Shown: positions 15,711-25,336 of the stretch, piece by piece
How positions within the stretch are numbered: the stretch's first letter is position 1
How the letters are laid out: every line of letters starts with the position of its first letter
NCBI GenBank assembly: GCA_903934295.1
Contig: CAIZNI010000011.1
Location: 1-64,000 of the forward strand
Source of the DNA: an uncultured beta proteobacterium
GTDB taxonomy: Bacteria; Pseudomonadota; Gammaproteobacteria; Burkholderiales; Burkholderiaceae_E
Reading direction: 5' to 3'
DNA: 64,000 nucleotides
The notes under the pieces: model-generated
Database searches by the model: none
What the model was told of the DNA's origin: nothing
The model's input: the letters and a program-made list of their open reading frames with translations, nothing else
Made by a program: the position numbers and the translations under genes

Positions 15711-17035
15711 CCGCAAAGGGCCGCGCACCTACGCACGCCTTACTGCGTCTGGACGGCCTGTTCGCCCGTTTATTGCTCGCCCAAGCCGTCATTGTTGCCT
15801 TGTCGGCGACGCTGATCGCTTTGCTGGTCATCGCCGACCGGTCGATCATGTCGGCTGAGCCCTATGCCGAGATACTGGCGCCCCAATTGGCGCAAGTCGC
15901 CGGCAACACGGCCATACCCGGTTCTTCAAGGACCGTCGAGCGCGGCACGGATCCTGAGGCACCCAAGGCGCCGCGCATTACAAGCATGCCCGGCGTCCAG
16001 GCCTTTTTATTTGGTTTGGCCCAAAGAGGAGTGAATGTCGACGAGGTAGCCCTCGAGAGGCATGACGGTGCAGACACGTTCTGGCTGCGCGTGCGGCCCA
16101 CGTCCGGGCCATCGACACCGGTGTGGGTGAAAGTGACGGGCTCTCCCATCTTCCCCACCTGGTCGTTCAGGATGAGCCTCGGCGCTTTCGCCGCGCTGGT
16201 GCTGGTGGGCGCCGCAAGCTGGGCCTTTGCGCGCCGCCTGTCCCGACCGCTGGAACGATTGCGCACCGAGATCGAGTCGCAAGCGCCTGGCCGAGACGCA
16301 GACGCCATGAAGCGACTGAGTCGACCGTCCGAAGGCGCGGCCGAAGTGGTGGCCATTGCCGCCGCGTTTGCCGAATTGCAGGTTCGGATCCAGCGGTACG
16401 AGCGCGAAAGGAGCGTGTTGCTGGGCGGCGTTTCCCACGATCTGCGCAGCCCTTTGGCGCGGATTCGGCTGGCTGCCGAGATGCTGCCCGAGTGCGATGA
16501 CAACCGCCAAGGCGTGCAAACGATCGTGCGCGAAGTCGAACAGGCCGATCGGCTGGTGGGCAGCTTTCTGGACTTCGTGCTCGCGGAAGAACTGGCGCTG
16601 GACGAAACCGTCGATCTGGCCGCGCTGGCACGAGCCGCCGGCGCCGCATTCGGCCACCTCGAGCATCCGCCCGTGGTGATCGCCCCAGCCCGACTCGACC
16701 AGGCTCAGGCCAATACGCTCTTGCTCGAACGGCTCTTCACCAACCTGATCGACAATGCCTTCAAGCACGGTCGCTCACCCGTGTGCGTGACGGTGGCCCG
16801 CGCCGATGACGGCGCACACATCCTCGTCGAAGACCGGGGTGATGGCATGGCACCCGACAAGGCCCTTCGAATGCAGGAAGCCTTTGCGCGCGGCGAGAGC
16901 AGCCGAGGCGTGCCTGGCACCGGTCTGGGACTGGCCATCGTCTTGCAGGTGACCCGGCGGCTGGGCGGCCAGTTGTCATTCGAACGCCTGGAAGGCGGGC
17001 AGCGCGTCAGCGTGAAGTTGCCGACGAGGCGCTGA
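15707..17035 (+). CDS. EnvZ-type sensor histidine kinase
   Basis: 442 residues. One membrane helix lies near 22-44, then a periplasmic sensor of about 110 residues, a second helix at about 155-175 and a HAMP-like linker (FARRLSRPLERLRTEIE). The dimerisation box GGVSHDLRSPLARIRLAAEM has H244 as phosphorylation site. The ATPase domain follows with NLIDNAFKHG, EDRGDGM and GTGLGLAI. It overlaps the response regulator gene and forms a complete two-component pair with it. The periplasmic signal is unknown. Confidence 0.88.
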   Translation: MTAKGRAPTHALLRLDGLFARLLLAQAVIVALSATLIALLVIADRSIMSAEPYAEILAPQLAQVAGNTAIPGSSRTVERGTDPEAPKAPRITSMPGVQAFLFGLAQRGVNVDEVALERHDGADTFWLRVRPTSGPSTPVWVKVTGSPIFPTWSFRMSLGAFAALVLVGAASWAFARRLSRPLERLRTEIESQAPGRDADAMKRLSRPSEGAAEVVAIAAAFAELQVRIQRYERERSVLLGGVSHDLRSPLARIRLAAEMLPECDDNRQGVQTIVREVEQADRLVGSFLDFVLAEELALDETVDLAALARAAGAAFGHLEHPPVVIAPARLDQAQANTLLLERLFTNLIDNAFKHGRSPVCVTVARADDGAHILVEDRGDGMAPDKALRMQEAFARGESSRGVPGTGLGLAIVLQVTRRLGGQLSFERLEGGQRVSVKLPTRR

Positions 17036-17302
17036 GCGCCGCTGAGCGGCGGCCATCTTTCGGCCACGATGCCGTCGTCGGGAAGATGACAGGCGCATCA
17101 CAAATCGTCACGGTTCCGCACACACACAACCGGTGCGCTTCGCTAGCATGAGCTCGACGACTTGCAGCCATGTGGCTGGGTCGCCGAACCTGCCAGCTTC
17201 CAAACTGCTCGCCGTGACCTTCGTGCCGGCGTTCTTCGTGATCATCAAAAACTGGAGTGGCCGCCAGCGGCCGGCTCAGCACATCAATTTCAAGGACGAA
17301 GA

Positions 17303-17974
17303 ATGAAACTCAGACGCCACATCGGCACGCTGGCATGCCTGGCCCTGCTGGTCGGGCTTGGCGTTCCGCCGGCCAGCTCGCAAACCACCGGCTCGGGCTT
17401 TCTCAGCAACCACAGCCGACTGGCCAAGGTCGGTCCGCTCGGAGATCGCCATTTGAGCTACACCGATCCTGATGTGGCCGCCCCGCAGATCCAGTCGCTG
17501 TACATCCTGCCGGTGGCCCGCTTCCCGGCAGAAGCACGGTTCGACGGCATCGATGACGCGCTGGTCGCCGAACTGCTGGCCTACGCCGGCGCCCAGTTGC
17601 GCGCCCAACTGGGGCCCCGCTACAAATTGACGGATTCGCCGAACGACGCCGATGCGACCCTGCAGGTGGCGCTGACCGCCCTCGCTGCGCAGCCCGAAGG
17701 CAAGACCGCGCTGGACTTGGTCCCGTTGCGACTCATCACCGGGCCGGTCAAGGATGCGGCGCTCGGCAAGTCGCTGGAAGTTGCCGCAACTTTCGAGATC
17801 CGCCTCAGCGCCCCGGGCGCCGCCCGGCCCTGGCGCGAGGCGGCCTACCCCCTCAAAAGCAAGCCCATCGGGCGAGCCAACAACAGCAAGACGCACATCA
17901 CCGCTGACGCGCTCAAGCCTGCCATCGAACGATGGTCCACTGCGCTGGCCGAGCAACTCTCAGCCAAGCCCTGA
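17303..17974 (+). CDS. Exported DUF3313-like protein
   Basis: 223 residues with a Sec signal peptide (MKLRRHIGTLACLALLVGLG, cleavage likely after SSQ or nearby). The mature start TGSGFLSNHSRLAKVG resembles DUF3313 proteins, which usually begin SGFLSDYS. There is no lipobox Cys. The start at 17303 follows AAGGA. Neighbouring genes are a two-component system upstream and an EF-hand protein downstream, so an envelope role regulated by that system is possible. Function unknown. Confidence 0.6.
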   Translation: MKLRRHIGTLACLALLVGLGVPPASSQTTGSGFLSNHSRLAKVGPLGDRHLSYTDPDVAAPQIQSLYILPVARFPAEARFDGIDDALVAELLAYAGAQLRAQLGPRYKLTDSPNDADATLQVALTALAAQPEGKTALDLVPLRLITGPVKDAALGKSLEVAATFEIRLSAPGAARPWREAAYPLKSKPIGRANNSKTHITADALKPAIERWSTALAEQLSAKP

Positions 17975-18022
17975 TTTCCCCCTCGCTTTTCAATCCCCCA
18001 ACCAGCCCAACAGGAGTTTTCA

Positions 18023-18292
18023 ATGAAGCCCACCATGATTCAGCTGACCACCGCCGCTCTTGCGGCGTTCCTCGTCGCGACGGCCCCTGCGTCTGCACAA
18101 GTTCGTAAGCCCGATGGCGAGGATCTCTCAAAGCGCTTTGCCGCAGCCGACAAGGACGGCAACGGACAATTGACGGTGGAAGAAGCCAAGGCCGGCATGC
18201 CGCGGGTCGCCGAGAACTTCGACAAGATCGACAAGGACAAGAAGGGCTACGTCACGCTCGACCAGATCAAGTCCTTGATGCCCAAGCGCTGA
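18023..18292 (+). CDS. Small exported EF-hand calcium-binding protein
   Basis: 89 residues with a signal peptide (MKPTMIQLTTAALAAFLVAT, cleaved near ASA-Q). Two EF-hand loops are visible: DKDGNGQLTVEE (canonical spacing) and DKDKKGYVTLDQ, in which the third ligand position is Asp-Lys-Lys. AGGAG precedes the ATG. The mature protein is only about 63 residues and is probably a periplasmic Ca2+-binding protein or sensor. It directly follows the DUF3313-like gene. Confidence 0.82.
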   Translation: MKPTMIQLTTAALAAFLVATAPASAQVRKPDGEDLSKRFAAADKDGNGQLTVEEAKAGMPRVAENFDKIDKDKKGYVTLDQIKSLMPKR

Positions 18293-18346
18293 GCGCCGGT
18301 TCTCCCGGCCCCCCTGCAAAGCACTGGCGAGATGTCATGATTGACT

Positions 18347-18366
18347 GTTAATCGGATAACGGTTAA
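18347..18366 (+). promoter_or_regulatory. Imperfect palindrome upstream of the second HigBA pair
   Basis: GTTAATCGGATAACGGTTAA contains TTAATCGG and CGGTTAA as an imperfect inverted repeat, 9 bases before the toxin ATG. It is a plausible HigA operator. Confidence 0.4.
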
Positions 18367-18375
18367 TTTTTGAAA

Positions 18376-18645
18376 ATGGCCATCCAGTCGTTCTCTTGTG
18401 CAGATACCCACGCACTTTTTACGACTGGCAGGTCTCCGAGGTTCGCGAACATCAAGAAAGTGGCCGAGCGAAAGCTGGCCCAACTCGATGCGGCGCCATC
18501 ACTGAACTTCATGAAGGCGCCACCCGGCAATGACCTGAAGGAATACGACGGCGCTTGGCACGTGCGGATCAATGAGCAGTGGCGATTGACGTTCAAGTGG
18601 GGCCCGAGTGGCCCTTATGACGTCCTGATCGAGGATCCGCATTGA
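18376..18645 (+). CDS. higB: HigB-family toxin (second locus)
   Basis: 89 residues from ATG 18376. A TTG two codons upstream is an alternative. The segments MAIQSFSCADTHALFTTG, FANIKKVAERKLAQLDAA and YDGAWHVRINEQWRLTFKW define a HigB/RelE-like mRNA interferase. It is followed by its HigA antitoxin 44 bases downstream. The pair differs clearly from the one at 10.7-11.3 kb, so it is not a recent duplicate. Confidence 0.83.
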   Translation: MAIQSFSCADTHALFTTGRSPRFANIKKVAERKLAQLDAAPSLNFMKAPPGNDLKEYDGAWHVRINEQWRLTFKWGPSGPYDVLIEDPH

Positions 18646-18689
18646 AAGCAGCTGGGCCCCTGACCGCCTGAGCAGCATGGGAGTACAAC

Positions 18690-18995
18690 ATGTTCAAGAA
18701 TGGTATGCGTCCTGTCCATCCAGGCGAGATTTTGCTCGAGGACTACATCAAGCCTATGGGCGTCAGCGTTCGGGCGCTGTCCTTGTCCTTGCGGGTTCCT
18801 TACTCGCGACTTCGCGAAATCGTCGATGGGAACCGAGGGGTTTCAGCCGACACGGCACTGCGCCTGCAGCGTTATTTCGGCAGCGATGCGCAAGGCTGGC
18901 TGAATCTGCAGGCTGCTTATGACCTGCGAGTTGCCGAAAAGCTGAGCGGCAAGTCAATCGCGAAAGAAATCTCGCCCTTGGCTGAATCTGTCTGA
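18690..18995 (+). CDS. higA: HigA-family antitoxin (second locus)
   Basis: 101 residues beginning MFKNGMRPVHPGEILLEDYI, then PMGVSVRALSLSLRVPYSRL and ADTALRLQRYFG. This is the VapI/HigA XRE-type antitoxin layout. It follows its toxin, and the complex probably represses the operon through the palindrome at 18347-18366. Confidence 0.85.
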   Translation: MFKNGMRPVHPGEILLEDYIKPMGVSVRALSLSLRVPYSRLREIVDGNRGVSADTALRLQRYFGSDAQGWLNLQAAYDLRVAEKLSGKSIAKEISPLAESV

Positions 18996-19139
18996 CCGGA
19001 TTCAGCAGGAGAAAACGCGCTTTTGACCCGGCGCGGCGACGGCTGCCGCCACGGTGCGTTCCTAACCCGGTGGGCGCTCGGCCAGCACGATCAGGTATTC
19101 GGCCGGTATGCGATAACCGATGCCGTGGCGGAATGACGC

Positions 19140-19316
19140 ATGCTGCTGGCCACGAACCTGCTGGCGCGCAGCAGCGCACCGCTGGCGCGCATCGCCGAGG
19201 AGGTCGGCTATCAGACCGACTCAGCCTTCAACCGCGCGTTCCGCCGCGAGTACGGTATGCCGCCGGCGGCTTGGCGGCGCCGTCAAGCCGGCCCTGCGAC
19301 GATCACGGCCACTTGA
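19140..19316 (+). pseudogene. C-terminal fragment of an AraC-family regulator
   Basis: 58 codons: MLLATNLLARSSAPLARIAE then EVGYQTDSAFNRAFRREYGM and PPAAWRR. This is the second helix-turn-helix of an AraC/XylS DNA-binding domain. The first HTH and the effector domain are missing. In the same frame a TGA lies just before the fragment. It is a remnant, not a functional gene. Confidence 0.7.
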
Positions 19317-19377
19317 CTTGCACTCGCTGTTTTCGGGGTCGATTGCAGTCACCTCCCCAAGCACACCGCCGAGACAT

Positions 19378-20199
19378 TCAAGCCTCGACCGTCAGCAGAT
19401 CAGTCGCCAGCAGCACCTCGCCACCGAAATGCGCCTTCGCCAGGGCAATCCATTGCGGCTCGGAACCCGGCACGGGCGCGGGGACCGGGTGGTTGAGCAC
19501 CAGCGTTCTCACGCCGCACTCGGCGGCCGTCTTGCCGGCCTGGCCGACATCGGAGTGGTAGTCGATCACATCGCGAAAACGCTTGAAGGACGCCTTCTCG
19601 ATAATGTCCTGGCGGATGACGGTCTGCACATAGACATCGGCACCGTGGCACAGCCGGTTGAGCCCTTCGCAGGGCACGGTGTCACCGGCAATCGCGACCA
19701 CCTTGCCCTCGGCCTCGATGCGAAACCCCATGGTCGGATGAACCGGGCTGTGGTCGGTCGGCTCCGCGAACACCCGGATACCGGCCGACTCGAAGACCAG
19801 CCCGGGCGTGACCTCGTGCACCGTCACCTGGGGCGCTTCGAGCAGGTCGTCATGGTGTGACAGGCGGTAGTGCACATCGGTCTCGAGCATCGCCAGCGTG
19901 GCCTCGGTGAACCGCCGGAATCCGGCTGGTCCGTAGGCGGTCAGGGGATTGGACTGGGGACTCGAGATCCAGCGGGTGGTGATCACATCGTTGTAGTCGG
20001 TGGTGTGATCGCTGTGCATGTGCGTCACGAAGAGCGCGGTCAGGTCGCGGGCCGTCATGCCGACCGCTGCGCCGCGCATCAGCACCGCCCGGCCGCAGTC
20101 GAACAGCAGGTCGGTCTTGCCGATGCGCACCAGCGTTGACGGACCCGCGCGGTCCGGTGTCACGAGGGGCGAGCCGCTGCCCAGGATGATGACTTGCAT
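19378..20199 (-). CDS. Metallo-beta-lactamase-fold hydrolase
   Basis: 273 residues from ATG 20199 (ribosome site GGAGAA). It starts MQVIILGSGSPLVTPDRAGP. The zinc motif THMHSDH gives H60, H62, D64 and H65. Further ligands appear in PTDHSPVHPTMGF, IAGDT and NHPVP. The pattern (GTGSP-type N-terminus) is close to RNase Z and arylsulfatase-like MBL proteins, but the substrate is not determined. It is convergent with the AraC fragment. Confidence 0.75.
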   Translation of the reverse strand: MQVIILGSGSPLVTPDRAGPSTLVRIGKTDLLFDCGRAVLMRGAAVGMTARDLTALFVTHMHSDHTTDYNDVITTRWISSPQSNPLTAYGPAGFRRFTEATLAMLETDVHYRLSHHDDLLEAPQVTVHEVTPGLVFESAGIRVFAEPTDHSPVHPTMGFRIEAEGKVVAIAGDTVPCEGLNRLCHGADVYVQTVIRQDIIEKASFKRFRDVIDYHSDVGQAGKTAAECGVRTLVLNHPVPAPVPGSEPQWIALAKAHFGGEVLLATDLLTVEA

Positions 20200-20341
20200 G
20201 GTGTTTCTCCGACGGCTGGCGACAGTTTGTGATGATGAACCGATCGATCCAGAATACCCGAATGGCCTGCCCACTCGGGTTCGATCGCGCCCCTGTGAAG
20301 CTGCTGCTTCAGGAAGCGGCGCGCGTGGCGCACCGCCACCA

Positions 20342-21022
20342 TCACCGCCCCAACCGATAGGGCTCCTCGAAGTCCAGAAACTCCTTTTCCTTCAGCGCAT
20401 CGTCGATCCAGGCCCGAACCCCGGGCAGTGCGACCACCCGCGCCATGTAGGCCGACACCTCCACCGTGACCGGCAACGCATACGTCTTGAGTCGCATGAC
20501 CACCGGCGCATAGAACGCGTCGGCGATGCTGAACTCGCCGAACAGCATCGGCCCCCGATGCTCGCGCAGCAGCGATGACCACCGGTCGGTGAGGCGGGCG
20601 AGATCGCTTCGCACCGCGGCATTGTCGCGAAGCACGAGGGCGCCGATCTGCGGGAGGTGGGCCTCGATGTTCATCGGGCAGGCGCCGCGCAGTGCCGCGA
20701 AGCCGCTGTGCATCTCGGCGCACACGCTGCGGGCCCGCGCGCGTGCGGCGCGGTCTCTCGGCCACAGGCCATGCTCGGGGAAGCGCTCGGCGAGGTACTC
20801 GGCGATGGCCAGGGTGTCCGAGACGACCAGGTCATCGTCGACCAGAACCGGCACCTGGCCGACGGGGTTGATGGCGGTGATGGTTTGCTTGAACCGCGAG
20901 TCGGCGGAAAAGCCGTCGAAGCGCACCATGACTTCGTCGAACGCGATGCCAGCTTGGCGCATCAGCACCCAGGGGCGCATCGACCACGACGAGTAGTTCT
21001 TGTTTCCGATGTAGAGCTTCAT
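20342..21022 (-). CDS. Glutathione S-transferase family protein
   Basis: 226 residues. The N-terminal thioredoxin-fold domain reads MKLYIGNKNYSSWSMRPWVL, with INPVGQVPVLVDDDLVVSDT containing the cis-Pro and the glutathione gamma-Glu-binding Ser. The helical C-terminal domain follows with GEFSIADAFYAPVVMRL. The S-S-W-S segment at the start resembles cytosolic GSTs of the YncG/maleylacetoacetate-isomerase group. Substrate unknown. Confidence 0.82.
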   Translation of the reverse strand: MKLYIGNKNYSSWSMRPWVLMRQAGIAFDEVMVRFDGFSADSRFKQTITAINPVGQVPVLVDDDLVVSDTLAIAEYLAERFPEHGLWPRDRAARARARSVCAEMHSGFAALRGACPMNIEAHLPQIGALVLRDNAAVRSDLARLTDRWSSLLREHRGPMLFGEFSIADAFYAPVVMRLKTYALPVTVEVSAYMARVVALPGVRAWIDDALKEKEFLDFEEPYRLGR

Positions 21023-21294
21023 GTTGGAAGACCTGGGTTGAACATCTGGCTACTGTAACCAGATGCCCGGTGGGTGGCGACGGCGACCGCGTGGCCGAGT
21101 CTCTTCCTCGGTCCGTTGGCAGCGTCCGCTGCCGGATTTGAGTAATCTGCGCGCTGGCGTGCCGTGACCGTCTGAGCAGACCGATTGAAATCCGGCGGCA
21201 TGAAATTTGCTTGTGCGAAATGGCGTCTGTGAACCTGCGCCCGCGATCTTCGAAGCACCCCGACCACCCCATCCACCGATCAGAGGAATCCCCC

Positions 21295-22086
21295 ATGAGT
21301 CTCCGCAAACGCGCTTTCTGCTTCAGCCTTGCCGCCACTGCCTTGCTGGCCTCGTCGTTCGTCCAGGCGCAGGAAGCGCTCGATGACATCCTGAAACGCA
21401 AGCTCATCCGCGTCGCCGTTCAGACCGACTCCGCCCCCTACGGTTATGTCGGAACCGATCTGAAGCCGATCGGGCTCGACATCGACATGGCCAATTACAT
21501 CGGCAAGAAACTGGGCGTGGGCGTCGAACTGGTGGTGGTGGTGAGTTCCAGCCGGATCCCCGCCCTGCAGACGAAGAAGGCGGATTTGGTCATTGCCACC
21601 CTCGGGAAAAATCCCGAGCGCGAAAAAGTGATCGACTTCACCTCGGCCTATTCACCGTTCTTCCAGGCGGTGTTTGGTCCCAAGAACATTCCGGTGAAAA
21701 CATTTGCCGACCTGGCCGGCAAGACCGTGGGTGTCACCCGCGGCGCGATGGAAGACCAGGAACTGAGCAAGGTCGCGCCCGCCAATACCGAGACCAAGCG
21801 CTTCGAGGATTTCAACGCGACCATCGCCGCCTTCGTGGCCGGCCAGGTTCAGTTCATTGCGCTGGGTGCGTCGGTGGCCGGCAACATGATGGCCAAGAAC
21901 CCCACCGTGTCGGCGGAATACAAGCTGCTGCTCAAGGACAGCCCGAATTTCATCGGCGTGGCCAAGGGTGAGGACAAGCTGCGCCTCAAGGTCAACGAGA
22001 TCCTGGCCGGTGCCAAGGCCTCCGGCGACCTGGACGCGATGGCGCGCAAGTGGCTGGGCCGCCCGCTGGGCGATCTGCCGCTGTAA
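21295..22086 (+). CDS. Polar amino-acid ABC transporter, periplasmic binding protein
   Basis: 263 residues with a signal peptide ending ASSFVQA. The mature protein is a family 3 binding protein: LIRVAVQTDSAPYGYV, PIGLDIDMANYIGKKLGV, TLGKNPEREKVIDFTSAYSP and VGVTRGAMEDQ. The AGAGGAAT ribosome site supports ATG 21295. It is the first of four genes (binding protein, two permeases, ATPase) of a complete importer. The ligand may be glutamate, aspartate or a related polar amino acid. Confidence 0.85.
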   Translation: MSLRKRAFCFSLAATALLASSFVQAQEALDDILKRKLIRVAVQTDSAPYGYVGTDLKPIGLDIDMANYIGKKLGVGVELVVVVSSSRIPALQTKKADLVIATLGKNPEREKVIDFTSAYSPFFQAVFGPKNIPVKTFADLAGKTVGVTRGAMEDQELSKVAPANTETKRFEDFNATIAAFVAGQVQFIALGASVAGNMMAKNPTVSAEYKLLLKDSPNFIGVAKGEDKLRLKVNEILAGAKASGDLDAMARKWLGRPLGDLPL

Positions 22087-22122
22087 GCGGCACGCGACTC
22101 ATCGACGGCGCTCATCAGCCCA

Positions 22123-22812
22123 ATGAAAATACAGCTGGATTTCTGGGCAGTGCTGGCGGAATGGCCGGTGCTGCTCACCGGCGTTGGCTGGACCCTGGCG
22201 CTGAGCGTGGCGGCTGTGCTGGTCGGTGCGCTGGTGGGCATTTCCTGCGCCTGGGTGAGGGCGCGTGGCTTCGGTGACGCGCTGGCGCCCGTCTGGCTCA
22301 AGGCAGTGGTGGGCGGGTATGTCGAGGTGATTCGCAACACGCCCTTCATCATTCAGCTGTTCTTCATTTTCTTCGGCCTGCCGGCCATCGGGGTGCGGCT
22401 GTCGGCGGAAGCCGCCTCCTTTCTGGCGATGAGCATCAACCTGGGCGCCTATGCCACGGAAATCATCCGCGCCGGGCTGGAGGCCACGCCCCGAGGGCAG
22501 ATCGAGGCCGCCGAGAGCCTGGCGCTCAACCGCTGGCAGGTGTTCACCCGGGTGGTGCTGCCGCCGGCCCTGAAAAGAATCTGGCCCAGCATGGTGGGGC
22601 AAAGCATCATCGTGATGCTCGGCTCTTCGGTGTGCGGACAGATCTCGATACCGGAACTCAGCTACGCGGCCGACCTGATTCAAAGCCGCAATTTCCGCTC
22701 GTTCGAGGCCTTCATCATCATCGGGGTGATTTATCTGATGCTGTCGGTGCTGCTGCGGGCCACGCTCAACTGGGTGGGTGAGCGACTGGTCTTCGGGGGG
22801 CGGTACAAATGA
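22123..22812 (+). CDS. Polar amino-acid ABC permease 1
   Basis: 229 residues of the HisM/GlnP type, with the motif VEVIRNTPFIIQLFFIFFGLP and the EAA loop IEAAESLALNRWQVFTRVVLP. About five membrane helices. Its end overlaps the next permease by ATGA. It should pair with that permease to form the translocation pore. Confidence 0.87.
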   Translation: MKIQLDFWAVLAEWPVLLTGVGWTLALSVAAVLVGALVGISCAWVRARGFGDALAPVWLKAVVGGYVEVIRNTPFIIQLFFIFFGLPAIGVRLSAEAASFLAMSINLGAYATEIIRAGLEATPRGQIEAAESLALNRWQVFTRVVLPPALKRIWPSMVGQSIIVMLGSSVCGQISIPELSYAADLIQSRNFRSFEAFIIIGVIYLMLSVLLRATLNWVGERLVFGGRYK

Positions 22813-23445
22813 CCGAATTCACCTGGCTGGATATTCTGAGAAACCTCCTGCTGGCGGCGCGCTGGACGGTTGCCCTGTCTGTGATTGCCTTTGTCGGGGG
22901 CGGCCTCATCGGATTCCTGCTGCTGGTCATTCGCCTGAGCGGCAAGCCGCTGGCGACCGCTTTTGTCGCCGGCTATGTCCAGCTGTTTCAGGGCATCCCG
23001 CTGCTGGTCCAGTTGTTTCTGGCGTACTACGGCATCGGGCTGTTCGGCATCAACACCTCGCCCTGGGTGGCGGCCGGCGCGGGGCTGACGCTCTACACCA
23101 GCGCTTTCCTGACGGAGATCTGGCGTGGATGCGTGCTGGCGATTCCCCGCGGACAGTGGGAAGCGTCGCAGAGCCTGGCGCTGAATTTCGGTGAGCAGCT
23201 GCGCCACATCATCCTGCCGCAGGCGTTTCGGATCGCGATTCCGCCCACGGTCGGATTCCTGGTGCAGGTGATCAAGGGCACCGCCCTGGCCTCGGTCATC
23301 GGCTTCATGGAACTGACCCGCGCCGGCAAGACGATTGCCAACGCCACCTTCAGCCCGTTCCTGATCTTCAGCTGCGTGGCGGTGCTTTATTTCATGCTGT
23401 GTTATCCGGTCAGCCGGTACGCGAAATCCCTGGAGAGGAAAATCA

Positions 23446-23459
<14 letters not shown>
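22809..23459 (+). CDS. Polar amino-acid ABC permease 2
   Basis: 216 residues with VQLFQGIPLLVQLFLAYYGI and the EAA loop WEASQSLALNFGEQLRHIILP, which are the HisQ/GltK-type permease signatures. It overlaps permease 1 by four bases and the ATPase gene by 14 bases, showing tight coupling. Confidence 0.87.
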
Positions 23460-24210
<751 letters not shown>

Positions 24211-24298
24211 CGCCTGGCGGGCGCTGGCCGGCGCGCCAGTCGAACGATAGACTCGCGCGGCGGCGCAATGGCGCCACTCACACGACCCCGGGAGCAAC

Positions 24299-25297
24299 AT
24301 GATCCGTTTTCCGACTTTCCTCAGGCGGCAACTGCTCCTGACATTGACCCTGTCCGCCTGCCTGGCGGGCGCGCCGACGGGCGCCGCGGCGCAGGGCTAT
24401 TCGCCGGCGCGCGCGGTGAAGTTCATCGTGCCATTCCCGCCGGGCGGTGCGATCGACACGCTGGCGCGCCTGACCGCGCAGCAGTTGAGCATCGCCTGGG
24501 GCCAGCCGGTGACCGTCGAGAACCGACCCGGCGCCGGCGGGGTGATCGGCACCGAAGCGGTGGCCAGGGCGGCGCCCGATGGCCTCACCTTCGGCTGGGG
24601 GGCGGTCAGCACCCACGGCATCAACGCGACGCTCTATCGCAAACTGCCCTACGACACCCTCAAGGACTTCGCCCCGGTGGCGCCAGTGGCGATCGTGCCG
24701 AACCTGCTGGTGGTCAACGCGAACCTGCCCGTCCAGACGGTGCAGGACCTGGTGACGCTGGCGCGCCAGCAACCCGGCAAGCTCAGCTATGCGTCGGCCG
24801 GCAGCGGCACCACGCTGCACATGTCCTGCGAGCTCTTCAAGCGCATCGCCAATGTCGATCTGCTGCACGTCCCCTACAAGGGCAGCGGCCCCGCGCTGAC
24901 CGATGTGCTGGCGGGCGAGGTGCCGGTGATGTGCGACAGCGTCACCTCGGCCCTGCCGCATGTGCGTTCGGGCAAGCTGCGCGCGTTGGGTATCACCAGC
25001 ACGCGGCGCAGTGCCTTGCTGCCCGCGGTGCCGACGCTGGCCGAAGCGGGTGTGAAGGACTACGAGATGAACCCGTGGTTCGGGGTTTTCGCCCCCGCCG
25101 GTACGGCGGCGGCGACCGTCGCGCAGGTCAACCACGACATCCAGAAGGTGCTCGCCATTCCCGCGGTCAGGACGCGGCTGACAGAGATCGGCGCCGAGCC
25201 GATGTCGGCCACGCCCGAGCAGTTCGCGGCGATGGTCCGGGCCGATGTCGACAAATGGGGGCGGCTGATCAAGGCGCTGGGGATCACCGCCGACTGA
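24299..25297 (+). CDS. Bug/TctC-family tripartite tricarboxylate receptor
   Basis: 332 residues with a signal peptide ending GAAA. The family motif VKFIVPFPPGGAIDTLARL and the segments VENRPGAGGVIGTEAVARA, YASAGSGTTLHM and VPYKGSGPALTDVLAGEV are diagnostic of the very large Bug family in Burkholderiales. No TctA/TctB membrane genes are nearby, which is normal for these orphan receptors. The ligand is unknown, probably a carboxylate. Confidence 0.88.
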   Translation: MIRFPTFLRRQLLLTLTLSACLAGAPTGAAAQGYSPARAVKFIVPFPPGGAIDTLARLTAQQLSIAWGQPVTVENRPGAGGVIGTEAVARAAPDGLTFGWGAVSTHGINATLYRKLPYDTLKDFAPVAPVAIVPNLLVVNANLPVQTVQDLVTLARQQPGKLSYASAGSGTTLHMSCELFKRIANVDLLHVPYKGSGPALTDVLAGEVPVMCDSVTSALPHVRSGKLRALGITSTRRSALLPAVPTLAEAGVKDYEMNPWFGVFAPAGTAAATVAQVNHDIQKVLAIPAVRTRLTEIGAEPMSATPEQFAAMVRADVDKWGRLIKALGITAD

Positions 25298-25336
25298 GGC
25301 GTGGCGCAGGGGCCAGCCCAGGCCGCCAGTGGGTCC

